Shown here: positions 18,175 to 26,956 of the stretch, piece after piece
Numbering within the stretch: position 1 is the stretch's first letter
How the letters are laid out: each line of letters opens with the position of its first letter
NCBI GenBank assembly: GCA_022819605.1
Contig: JAJEGW010000061.1
Span: 1-64,000 of the forward strand
Length of the DNA stretch: 64,000 nucleotides
Reading direction: 5' to 3'
Source of the DNA: Silicimonas sp.
GTDB lineage: Bacteria; Pseudomonadota; Alphaproteobacteria; Rhodobacterales; Rhodobacteraceae
The notes under the pieces: generated by a model
The model's input: only the letters and a program-made list of their open reading frames with translations
Database searches by the model: none
What the model was told of the DNA's origin: nothing
Translations under genes and position numbers: made by a program

Positions 18175-20922
18175 TCATTCTGCCGCGATCGCCTCGACCG
18201 CCTCGACGCGTACCGCGGCGAACTTGAACTCGGGGATCTTTCCAAAGGGATCAAGCGAGGGATTCGTCAGGACGTTGGCGGCAGCCTCGACATAGGCAAA
18301 CGGCACGAACACATTGCCTTCGGCAACCGTCCGGTCGGCGCGCGCCATGATCGTTATCGACCCCCGTCGGGTCGTCAATCGTACATAGTCACCAGCCCTG
18401 ATTCCCAGTTCGCGCAACGTCTTCGGGTGCAGCGAGCAATTGGCTTCCGGTTCCACCGCATCAAGCACTTGCGCGCGTCGCGTCATCGAGCCCGTATGCC
18501 AATGCTCCAGCTGACGGCCCGTGATCAGGACGAAGGGAAAATCGTCATCCGGCAGTTCGTCCGGCGGAATCACCTTCGCAGGCGTGAATTTCGCGCGGCC
18601 GTCCGGCCTCGGGAAGCCGTCCCCGAAGACGATGGCCTGCCCGGGGTCCTCAGGCGACAGGGAAGGATAGGTGACCGCACCTTCCTTCTCGAGCCGATCC
18701 CAGGTGATGTTGTCCAGCGACTCCATGTTGAGCTTCATTTCCGTAAATACGTCCGAGGGGTGCTCGTAGGACCAGTCAAGGCCAAGGCGCTTGGCCAGCT
18801 CCACCACGATCCACCAGTCCTCCCTGGCATCGCCCGGCGGGGCGACCACCTGACGTCCCATCTGAACCTGGCGGTTGGTGTTGGTGACCGTGCCGTTCTT
18901 TTCGGTCCATGCCGAACTCGGCAGGATCACGTCCGCATAGTTCGCCGTCTCGGTCAGGAAGATGTCCTGCACCACGAGGTGATCAAGCTTGGCCAAGGCA
19001 TCGCGGGCATGCTCGACGTCCGGGTCCGACATCGCCGGGTTTTCCCCCAGGACGTACATGCCGCGTATGTCGCCCTCGTGAATCGCGTCCATGATCTCGA
19101 CAACCGTGAGCCCCTTTTCGTTCGAGAAGTCACCGGACTTCCAAACCGACGTGAAGGCCGAACGCACGCCGTCATCGGTGACGCTCTTGTAGTCCGGCAG
19201 GAACATCGGGATCAGGCCCGCATCCGAAGCGCCCTGCACGTTGTTCTGGCCCCGGAGCGGATGAAGCCCGGTGCCGGGACGGCCTACCTGCCCGCACATG
19301 AGAGCGAGCGAAATCAGGCATCGCGAATTGTCCGTGCCATGGATGTGCTGGGAAATCCCCATGCCCCAGAAGATCATTCCGGCCCGTGCCGTCGCAAAGG
19401 TGCGGGCAACATCGCGCAGGACGTCCGCCTCGATGCCGCAAGCCTCGGCCATCTTCTCTGGCGGAAAACCCTTCAGGTGCTCCTTCATCCCTTCCCAGTC
19501 TTCCGTGAACGCCTCGATGTACTGCCGGTCGTAGAGATTCTCTTCCACGATCGTCGACATGATCGCGTTCAGCATCGACACGTCCGCTCCCGGCTTGAAC
19601 TGGAGCATGTGCGACGCGTGCCGCTTCAATCCCTGGCCCCGCGGGTCCATGACGATGAGCTTGCCGCCGCGTTTCGCGAACTGCTTGAAGTATGTCGCCG
19701 CGACGGGATGGTTTTCGGTCGGGTTGGCACCGATGACGATTGCCACGTCCGCGTTCTCGATCTCGTTGAACGTGGCGGTCACCGCACCACTGCCTACGTT
19801 TTCGAGCAGCGCCGCAACCGAGGATGCGTGGCAAAGCCGCGTGCAATGGTCGACGTTGTTGTGGCCGAATCCCTGCCGAATGAGCTTCTGGAAGAGATAG
19901 GCTTCCTCGTTCGAGCACTTGGCCGACCCGAAACCGGCGACATAGGTGTTTCTCTTGTCCCGAAGCCGGGCCATGCCGTCGGCGGCCACGTCCAGCGCCT
20001 CGTCCCAATCGGCCTCGCGAAAATGCGTCAGGACGTTCCCTGGATCGACGTTGAGCCCTTTTGCCGGCGCGTCGTCGCGACGGATCAAGGGCTTCGTCAG
20101 GCGATGAGGATGGTTGACGTAATCGAAGCCGAAGCGTCCCTTGACGCAAAGGCGGTTCTCGTTGGCCGGACCGTCGGCACCTTCGACATGGAGAATCCTG
20201 TCGTCCTTGACCTTGAACGAAATCTGGCAACCGACGCCGCAATACGGGCATACGCTCGCAACCTCCCGGTCGTAGTCATTGCTGTCGCCCTGAACCGTTG
20301 CGGGCAGCAGCGCGCCGGTCGGACAGGCCTGAACGCATTCGCCACATGCCACGCAGGTGGACCCGCCCATCGGATCGTCCTGATCAAAGACGATCCTTGC
20401 GTCATGGCCTCGACCGGCCATCCCGATGACGTCATTGACCTGCACCTCGCGGCAGGCACGCACGCAGAGATTGCAGTGGATGCACGCGTCAAGGTTGACG
20501 CGCATGGCTACATGGCTGTCGTCAAGCAGAGGAATCCGGCCCTTCTCAAGGGGCGGAAACCGGCTTTCTGCAACGCCGGTCGCATCCGCCATGTCGTGGA
20601 AATGCGAGGACCGGTCATGCGGCGCCTCCGGCTGGTCGGCCGCAAGCAGTTCGACCACGAGTCTCCGGGACTCTTCCGCACGACCTGAATTCGTTCGGAC
20701 CACCATTCCCTCGGCAACGGGCCTTATGCAGGACGCGACGAGCGTCCGCTCCCCCTCGACTTCAACCATGCATGCGCGGCAGTTGCCGTCAGGCCGGTAG
20801 CCCGGCGAAGGCTTGTGGCACAAATGCGGAATCGTGAGGCCACGGCCATGCGCCGCTTCCCAGATCGTGGTTCCTTCCTCGACCGAAACCTCTTCCCCGT
20901 CCATGGTGAAACTGACGGTCAT
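18175..20922 (-). CDS. fdsA: NAD-dependent formate dehydrogenase, alpha subunit
   Basis: Molybdenum-bis-MGD catalytic subunit, 915 residues. N-terminal NuoG-like [2Fe-2S] domain (CHKPSPGYRPDGNCRAC, Cys 35, 48, 51); then CIHCNLCVRAC and CVACGECVQACP clusters, CPYCGVGCQ for the [4Fe-4S] next to the cofactor, and the active-site segment HCTRLCHASS with Cys, not selenocysteine, as Mo ligand. The C-terminal molydop-binding domain (LITGRQLEHWHTGSMTRR) is complete. ATG 20922 begins the ferredoxin fold. It partners with the fused fdsGB product. No fdhD or fdsD gene follows. Confidence 0.95.
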   Translation of the reverse strand: MTVSFTMDGEEVSVEEGTTIWEAAHGRGLTIPHLCHKPSPGYRPDGNCRACMVEVEGERTLVASCIRPVAEGMVVRTNSGRAEESRRLVVELLAADQPEAPHDRSSHFHDMADATGVAESRFPPLEKGRIPLLDDSHVAMRVNLDACIHCNLCVRACREVQVNDVIGMAGRGHDARIVFDQDDPMGGSTCVACGECVQACPTGALLPATVQGDSNDYDREVASVCPYCGVGCQISFKVKDDRILHVEGADGPANENRLCVKGRFGFDYVNHPHRLTKPLIRRDDAPAKGLNVDPGNVLTHFREADWDEALDVAADGMARLRDKRNTYVAGFGSAKCSNEEAYLFQKLIRQGFGHNNVDHCTRLCHASSVAALLENVGSGAVTATFNEIENADVAIVIGANPTENHPVAATYFKQFAKRGGKLIVMDPRGQGLKRHASHMLQFKPGADVSMLNAIMSTIVEENLYDRQYIEAFTEDWEGMKEHLKGFPPEKMAEACGIEADVLRDVARTFATARAGMIFWGMGISQHIHGTDNSRCLISLALMCGQVGRPGTGLHPLRGQNNVQGASDAGLIPMFLPDYKSVTDDGVRSAFTSVWKSGDFSNEKGLTVVEIMDAIHEGDIRGMYVLGENPAMSDPDVEHARDALAKLDHLVVQDIFLTETANYADVILPSSAWTEKNGTVTNTNRQVQMGRQVVAPPGDAREDWWIVVELAKRLGLDWSYEHPSDVFTEMKLNMESLDNITWDRLEKEGAVTYPSLSPEDPGQAIVFGDGFPRPDGRAKFTPAKVIPPDELPDDDFPFVLITGRQLEHWHTGSMTRRAQVLDAVEPEANCSLHPKTLRELGIRAGDYVRLTTRRGSITIMARADRTVAEGNVFVPFAYVEAAANVLTNPSLDPFGKIPEFKFAAVRVEAVEAIAAE

Positions 20923-21058
20923 GAGACTGCTCCCGAACAGGATTGAGGGACATGCGGCCCGCTCCTCGATGGCCTGCAGCACGAATGCACGATGCCTGGG
21001 CAGGCGACCGGTTCCCGCCGCGAATCTCCGTTCCGGCCTCGCGTGGCACGAACCGCCC

Positions 21059-22750
21059 TCATATCTCGTCTCCAAAGTGTTTCATGACCAGCCGGATCGG
21101 GTTTGGCGCTGCCTGCCCGAGCCCGCAGATGGATGCGTCGGCCATGACCTGGCAAAGATCTTCCAGGAGATCCTGGTCCCAGGTTTCGCGCTCCATGAGC
21201 TTCACGGCCTTATCGCATCCCACGCGGCACGGGGTGCACTGTCAGCAGCTCTCGTCCTCGAAGAACTTCAGCATGTTCAGCGCCGCATCACGGGCCCTGT
21301 CCTTGTCCGAAAGGACAACCACCGCAGCGGATCCGATGAAGGTGCCGTGGGGCTGGAGCGTGTCGAAGTCCAGCGGAACATCGTCCAGCGCCGCCGGCAG
21401 CAACCCGGCGGACGGGCCCCCCGGCTGGTACGCCTTGAATTCGTGTCCGTCTGCCATGCCGCCGGCAGCCTCAATGACGTCGAGAATGGTGGATCCCGCC
21501 GGCAGCAGATACACACCGGGTTTTGCAACCCGTCCCGAGACGGAATAGCTGCGCAGGCCCTTGCGCCCGTTCTTTTCGGTCGCGTTCAGGCACTCCGGAC
21601 CCTCGCGGCATACCCTCGCGACCCAGTGAAGCGTCTCGACGTTGTGCACGAGCGTCGGGCGCCCGAACACGCCCACTGCAGCAACAAAGGGCGGGCGATG
21701 GCGTGGCAGGCCGCGCTTGCCCTCGATCGACTCGATCATAGCGCTTTCCTCGCCACAGATATAGGCACCTGCCCCCCGCCGAAGATCGACGTAGTCCGGA
21801 GGCACGATGCCTTCGGCTTCGAGCTTGGCGATTTCGCGACGGAGGATCTCCAGGATTGCGGGGTATTCGTCGCGCATGTAGATGAAGCAGGTTTCAGCCT
21901 CGACGGCCCAGGCTGCAATCAGCATGCCTTCAAGGAAGAGATGCGGCGTGCGCTCTAGGTAGTAGCGGTCCTTGAAGGTGCCCGGTTCGCCTTCATCGCC
22001 GTTCACCGCCAGGTAGCGCGGCCCGGGATTGGCCCGGACAAAGCCCCATTTCTTGCCGCTCGGAAATCCCGCGCCGCCAAGCCCGCGAAGCCCGCTGTCT
22101 AGCACCTCCTGCTGCACGTCTTCCCAGCTGCCGCCGTCGCGCAATCTCAAGAGTGTCTCGTATCCGCCTGCTTCCCTGTAGGATTCGAAGTCCTCGTATT
22201 CGGGAATCCCGGCATGAGTCTGCCCAGCGGAAATTGCTGTCTGCACCTTTTCAAGCGTCGCATGGTCGATATGGCTGTGGCCCAGTTCGAGTGTCGGCGC
22301 GGTATCGCAGCGGCCCATGCAGGGCGCACGGACCACGCGCACCCTGGATGCATCGAGACCCTCTTCCAAGGCCCGCCTGAGCTGTTCCGACCCGGCCAGT
22401 TCGCAGGACAGTGAATCGCAGACCCGCACGGTCAGCTCCGGCGGCGGAACCTCGCCCTCCTTCACAATGTCGAAATGGGCGTAGAATGTCGCAACTTCGT
22501 ACACTTCCGTCTGAGCCAGCCGCATCTCCTCGGCAAGCGCTGCAATATGGGCTGCCGAAAGATGACCGTACCTGTCCTGCACGAGGTGCAAGTGCTCAAT
22601 GAGCAGGTCACGGCGACGTGGCCGGTCGCCAAGCAGGGCACGAATGTCGGCCAACGATTTCTCGTCGACCTGGCGGCCCTTGGGCACGTGTCGGCTTCGC
22701 CCCGTACGCCCTTGTTTCCAAACGCCCTTTTGATCGTCTAGTGGTGCCAT
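21059..22750 (-). CDS. fdsB: Formate dehydrogenase gamma-beta fusion subunit with in-frame TGA codon
   Basis: Diaphorase arm of the formate dehydrogenase. Residues 30-165 are NuoE-like with a [2Fe-2S] set (CDSLSC, CMGRC). Residues about 180-563 are NuoF-like with GLRGLGGAGFPSGKKW, NGDEGEPGTFKDRYYL and CGEESAMIESIEGKRG. Codon 503 is TGA (21242-21244) exactly where relatives have Gly in the cluster motif ESCGxCxPCR. Reading on in the same frame restores QCTPCR, a later SICGLGQAAPNP and a normal end (TGA at 21059-21061). If translation stops at 21242 the 502-residue product loses three of four Cys of the N3-type cluster. The true state (nonsense mutation, sequence error or recoding) is open. Confidence 0.85.
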
Positions 22751-22831
22751 GCGAACTCCTGTTCCGGCACAATGTGCATTCAGGAGAACATATCGTCAAA
22801 TCAGAAAATCGAATTGTTTAATAGGGAACGC

Positions 22832-23719
22832 TTATTGCTCTGTCGGCAGCACTATGCTCCGAAGCGCCTCGACGACAGGGATTCCGCGGGTGCGTTTCGG
22901 TGTCACGAGGGCCACGGGCTTGGAGATCACCGGCTCGATCATCGGCAACAGGACCGCACCGCCAAGCGTGCCGAGCGAGTCGACCAGAACCTGCGGCAGC
23001 ACCGTTGCCCCCATTCCCTCGCGTGCCATGGCAATCGCGGCGATGAAGCCGCCGGTTTCGGCGATTACGGCGGGGTGTGCCCCAATGCTCTCGAACACGT
23101 GGTCAAGAATCCGACGGTTCTGCATTTCGGGTTCGAGAAGGATGAGTGGCATTTCCGCTGCCTCCGCCCATGTGACGGTCTCCGCGCCGGGAGACGCGAG
23201 ATGCTCGGGTGCAAACAGGATGTATTGCTCGTCATACAGCCTTTCGACACGCAGAAGATCGGTGGATGCGCCTTCTGAATATGTCAGGCCTGCATCGAAA
23301 CGCCCGTCATCCACTCCTTGCTGGATGGCGAGCGAGTTGGTCGTCTCGATTCGCGGGCGAATGCCCGGAAACCTTGAACGAAGCCTGTTGGCGGCAAAGG
23401 CGGCATAGGCCGACGATGTCGGAATGGTGCCGATCTTGAGCGCTCCCGTGACCTCGCCCTTTGCCGCGCGAACTTCTTCCTCCAGCGTGCGTACCTTGTC
23501 CAAAATGGCGCGTGCATGCACCACCACGGTCTCGCCTTCTGCGGTCAGCCCCTGGAACCGGTTGCCGCGCTTGACGATCTGGATGCCCAGACGTTCCTCC
23601 AACTGGCGAATGCGCATGGAAAACGCAGGCTGGGAAAGACCGCAGTCGCTCGCGGCGCGCGCGAAATGGCGGTGCCGAGTCAGTGCCAGCAGGCAATCAA
23701 GGTCTCTGAGGTCAAGCAT
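22832..23719 (-). CDS. LysR-family transcriptional regulator
   Basis: A 295-residue regulator. The winged helix (LDCLLALTRHRHFARAASDC, then SQPAFSMRIRQLEERLG) is at the N-terminus and an LTTR substrate domain follows from about residue 90. It lies 81 bases upstream of fdsB on the same strand, the usual place of FdsR-like regulators of formate dehydrogenase, so it may sense formate or a related signal. Start chosen at ATG 23719, where the HTH begins; the frame is open much further upstream without homologous content. Confidence 0.9.
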   Translation of the reverse strand: MLDLRDLDCLLALTRHRHFARAASDCGLSQPAFSMRIRQLEERLGIQIVKRGNRFQGLTAEGETVVVHARAILDKVRTLEEEVRAAKGEVTGALKIGTIPTSSAYAAFAANRLRSRFPGIRPRIETTNSLAIQQGVDDGRFDAGLTYSEGASTDLLRVERLYDEQYILFAPEHLASPGAETVTWAEAAEMPLILLEPEMQNRRILDHVFESIGAHPAVIAETGGFIAAIAMAREGMGATVLPQVLVDSLGTLGGAVLLPMIEPVISKPVALVTPKRTRGIPVVEALRSIVLPTEQ

Positions 23720-24457
23720 GTGCAACTTCCCGCAGATTCCTGATGCACATGGGAGCGCGGAGGTGCAAGGGGCGCGACCCGGATGGGTGCATCCCTCTTG
23801 CCTTGGACGAGCCATCTCAGGTTGAGCTGGGTTCTTACTCAATCTGGAGACCGTCTCGGCACGACTTTTTGTTGGACGAGTGACGGGCAGAGTCCCATCG
23901 AAGACGATTTCAACTCTTGCCCGCGAATCCGGCTCTCGTCCAGGAGCCGATCCTGTCCAAGCTTTCTGGTTTGCAGGCGATGCAATCGAAACCTGTCGCA
24001 GTACGAGACATCCCGGCGCGGCCGCACGGTTGCGTCGGCCAAGAGAGATGTTAGCGGCTTGCAAAGAATGGTTGACACACGGGAAGCGCCCGACCTTCAT
24101 TGGTTGGGCGCACATGTCCTGAACATCGGACTTTCGTGTGGAACATCACGCGGGACGCAGATCGGCTTTCGCCCTGCTCGATCTTTCGACCGCCCAAACG
24201 TCGCCATGCCAATGCACAACGTCGCGATGTTGACGCGTCAGTGAGGTTGCAAATGCAAACGCCTCTCGCCGCCCAGCTGCGCCAGTCCCCGACGCCGATT
24301 GCCAAAGGCAACGAATCCCCGCTATCAGCGTCTTTGCCAATGCACAACGTCGTGCCGCGAGAGCGGAACATGGAAAGGTGCAAACCTTTCATTGTAAGTC
24401 CCAGATGTTAGGGAAATGCAGATCACAAATGCCGGGAGAGCGCCTGTGACAAGCCCA
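23720..24457. other. Intergenic region between lysR and the quinone oxidoreductase gene
   Basis: No convincing gene is seen in these 738 bases between divergent genes. The region carries an 18-base direct repeat (24207-24224 and 24335-24352) and should hold promoters for both flanking genes. Short frames on both strands here show no family features. Confidence 0.5.
24207..24352. repeat. 18-bp direct repeat pair
   Basis: TGCCAATGCACAACGTCG occurs at 24207-24224 and again at 24335-24352, 128 bp apart, in the non-coding stretch between divergent genes. It could be a regulator site or a duplication scar. Function unknown. Confidence 0.6.
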
Positions 24458-25438
24458 ATGCCATCGACCATGCGCGCCATAACGTTTCGCGAACCCGGCG
24501 GGCCGGACGTACTCGAAGTGTCGGAATGCCCTCTGCCCCGACCTGCCCCGAACCAAGTCCTGGCAAAGGTGACTGCGTCCGGAGTGAACGGACCCGACCT
24601 CCTGCAACGGCAAGGAAACTATCCCCCGCCCGAAGGCGCTTCGGAGCTTCTTGGCCTAGAGATTTCGGGGGCTATCGCCGCAGTCGGGGAAGAAGCTTCC
24701 CGTTGGCGCATCGGCGACAGGATTTGCGCCCTGACCCACGGGGGCGGGTACGCGGAATACGTGGCCATTGACGCCAATCATTGCCTGCCCCTTCCTGAAG
24801 GGGTGCCGGAAATCGACGCGGCGGGCCTGCCCGAGACCTACTTCACCGTCTGGAGCAACGTGTTTCTCGGTCACCACGTGAGCGAGGGATCGCTTCTGCT
24901 GGTTCATGGCGGCGCGGGCGGCATCGGCTCCACCGCGGTGCAGCTCGGGCGTGCCATGGGACTCAGGGTGTTTGCCACCGTGTCCAGCGCTGAAGCAGCC
25001 GAGTTCGTGCTCGGACTTGGCGCGGAACGTGCCATCAACTACCGCGAGGAGGACTTTGTCGATGTCTGCCGCGAGGCCGGCGGCGCCGACGTCATCCTGG
25101 ACATCGTGGGTGGCGACTACATCGCGCGCAATTTCAAGGCCGCGCGCCATGACGGGCGGATCATCCAGTTGGCCTTTCGAACAGGGTCCAAGCTCGAGAT
25201 CAACCTGATGCCGATAATGCTGAAACGCCTGCAATTCGCCGGTTCAACGCTTCGCTCGCGTCCTGCCGAATTCAAGGCAAGGATCGCCGCAGAACTTGAG
25301 AGCGCCGTCTGGCCGAAATTCGCATCGGGCGAGGTCGGACCGGTGACCCACACCGTCCTGCCGCTTGACCAGGCGAATGAGGCGCATCGTCTCATGGAAA
25401 GCGCACGCCACCGGGGCAAGATTCTCCTGACCCCGTGA
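24458..25438 (+). CDS. NAD(P)H-quinone oxidoreductase, medium-chain dehydrogenase family
   Basis: Zinc-free medium-chain reductase of about 326 residues (PIG3/QorA group). The N-terminal GroES-like part (MRAITFREPGGPDVLEV; SGVNGPDLLQRQGNYPPPEG) is followed by a Rossmann domain with LVHGGAGGIGSTAVQLGRAMG near residue 150. The C-terminus HRGKILLTP is typical. It would reduce quinones or small enones with NADPH. The start is uncertain: ATGs at 24416, 24458 and 24470 are in frame and none has a strong ribosome site. Followed by an SDR gene on the same strand. Confidence 0.9.
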   Translation: MPSTMRAITFREPGGPDVLEVSECPLPRPAPNQVLAKVTASGVNGPDLLQRQGNYPPPEGASELLGLEISGAIAAVGEEASRWRIGDRICALTHGGGYAEYVAIDANHCLPLPEGVPEIDAAGLPETYFTVWSNVFLGHHVSEGSLLLVHGGAGGIGSTAVQLGRAMGLRVFATVSSAEAAEFVLGLGAERAINYREEDFVDVCREAGGADVILDIVGGDYIARNFKAARHDGRIIQLAFRTGSKLEINLMPIMLKRLQFAGSTLRSRPAEFKARIAAELESAVWPKFASGEVGPVTHTVLPLDQANEAHRLMESARHRGKILLTP

Positions 25439-25517
25439 AGCTGCAATGGACCCTGGACGCGCGCGGGCGCAACCGCCGAGGCATGTTGGTCACAATTCGG
25501 AACATCGAGGTAGCGTC

Positions 25518-26270
25518 ATGAACTCCGCCAGATATCCATCGCTCGAAAGCGTACCGGTCCTGGTGACCGGCGGAGCCACGGGGATAGGCGCGAACATCGT
25601 TCGTGCCTTTCACGGCCAAAAGGCGCGCATTGCGTTCATCGATGTTCAGGACCAGCCGTCCTATGCGCTGACCAAGGCACTTCCAGGGGCGGTTTACCGG
25701 CATGCGGACGTCACGGACATCCCGGCGCTTCAGGACGCAATCGCCGACATTGCGCAAGAGATAGGGACCATCCGGGTGCTGGTGAACAATGCCGCGAACG
25801 ACAAGCGCGAGGCGGTGGAGGACGTGACCGTCGCCGACTGGGATGTCGCACAGGCAATCAACCTTCGCCCGCAGTTCTTTGCCGCCCAGGCAGTAAGGCC
25901 CGGGATGGCCGACGCAGGCGGTGGCTCAATCATCAACTTCTCGTCCATCGCCTGGCGTCTCGGCCATGGGGATATGACGCCGTACACGACGGCCAAGGCG
26001 GCGGTGCTCGGATTGACAAATGCGCTTGCCGACGCGTTCGGGGACGACAACATTCGCGTCAATGCCATCGAACCAGGAGCCGTGATGACAGAGCGTCAAC
26101 GCGAGCTCTGGTTCAAGACCGAGGAAGAAGTCGACGCGGTCGTCGCCCGGCAGCTCATCAAGCGCGTTTTGTGCGGCGATGACATTGCGCACATGGTGCT
26201 GTTCCTGGCATCAGACGAGGCGCAGATGATCACCAAGCAGTCTTTTGCGGTAAATGGCGGCCTTGTTTGA
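25518..26270 (+). CDS. Short-chain dehydrogenase/reductase
   Basis: NAD(P)-dependent SDR of 250 residues. Cofactor motif TGGATGIG (about residues 18-25), NNAA at about 94, catalytic Ser in NFSSIAW, and YTTAK supplying Tyr and Lys. The C-terminus LASDEAQMITKQSFAVNGGLV is typical of classical SDRs. Several such proteins act on sugars or hydroxy acids; substrate unknown here. ATG 25518 has GAGG upstream. It lies 79 bases after the quinone oxidoreductase gene and is convergent with ompH. Confidence 0.92.
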   Translation: MNSARYPSLESVPVLVTGGATGIGANIVRAFHGQKARIAFIDVQDQPSYALTKALPGAVYRHADVTDIPALQDAIADIAQEIGTIRVLVNNAANDKREAVEDVTVADWDVAQAINLRPQFFAAQAVRPGMADAGGGSIINFSSIAWRLGHGDMTPYTTAKAAVLGLTNALADAFGDDNIRVNAIEPGAVMTERQRELWFKTEEEVDAVVARQLIKRVLCGDDIAHMVLFLASDEAQMITKQSFAVNGGLV

Positions 26271-26392
26271 GCGCAACCAGTCAATCGAGACGCCAGCGCG
26301 ATCGTGAATCCAAGCCGGCTTCGCGGATCGCGGAATCGAGGACACGCAGCTCTCCAGATCTGTGGGCCATGCCACGATGAATGACGGTGTGC

Positions 26393-26956
26393 CTATTCGC
26401 CCTCTTCACCTGCAGCCTGGTTTATGCGCCGGATCGCCTCGTCGGTAATGTCGATGGCGTCTGCGGACGCAACCACTTCGCGGAGATCCAAGACGACAAA
26501 CGCACCTCTTGCGCGCACGATGTCGGAAATGATGCCTGCCGCATCACGAAGAAAATTGCGCCGCGCCTCTTCTCGCGCGCGGTTCAGAAGCCGCCCTTTC
26601 TCGTCCTGTTCGGCGCGGAGCTTCTGGACTCGGGCGTCGAAGGCATTCGCAAGATCCCGGAATTCCTCGGGCGGCAGTTCCGCTCGCCGATCGGTCAGAT
26701 CCCGTTCCTCTGCAATGAGCTCGTTCTGGATCCGCTGGTTTTCCGCAACAAGCTTCTGGGCCTCGCGCTCAATCTCGGCCAGCACGGACGCACCCGGTCG
26801 CGTCTCTTTCAGCAGCCTGTCCTGGTCAATCGTCAAGACCGGCGCTGCAACTTGCGCGGAAACGGCATCGGAAAGCAGGCAGGCGCCCGCGACGAGGCCC
26901 GCAAGAAGCAGCCTAGAAGCGCGTGGAAATCGTAATATCGAAACTGTTGGTTTCAT
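26393..26956 (-). CDS. ompH: OmpH/Skp-family periplasmic chaperone
   Basis: A 187-residue protein: signal peptide (LLLAGLVAGACLLSDAVSA), then a predicted long coiled coil rich in Glu, Arg and Ala, as in Skp/OmpH, which holds unfolded outer-membrane proteins for BamA. The start at 26956 overlaps the last 44 bases of bamA. Gene order bamA-ompH is conserved in proteobacteria. The lpxD-fabZ-lpxA genes that often follow are not here; the next gene is a convergent SDR. Confidence 0.88.
   Translation of the reverse strand: MKPTVSILRFPRASRLLLAGLVAGACLLSDAVSAQVAAPVLTIDQDRLLKETRPGASVLAEIEREAQKLVAENQRIQNELIAEERDLTDRRAELPPEEFRDLANAFDARVQKLRAEQDEKGRLLNRAREEARRNFLRDAAGIISDIVRARGAFVVLDLREVVASADAIDITDEAIRRINQAAGEEGE

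Noticed and set aside
19830..19870. Selenocysteine in the formate dehydrogenase alpha subunit
   Set aside because: The Mo-ligand segment reads HCTRLCHA with a Cys codon and has no TGA, so fdsA itself is not a selenoprotein gene.
16762..20688. 1308-codon plus-strand open frame
   Set aside because: It is antisense to fhs and fdsA, both with full catalytic motifs. Its product is Arg/His-rich without any family motif, as expected for a shadow frame in GC-rich DNA.
21242..21244. UGA read as Gly or Trp genome-wide
   Set aside because: Several complete genes in the window, including fdsA and nthA, end in TGA directly after their conserved C-termini, so TGA works as stop here.
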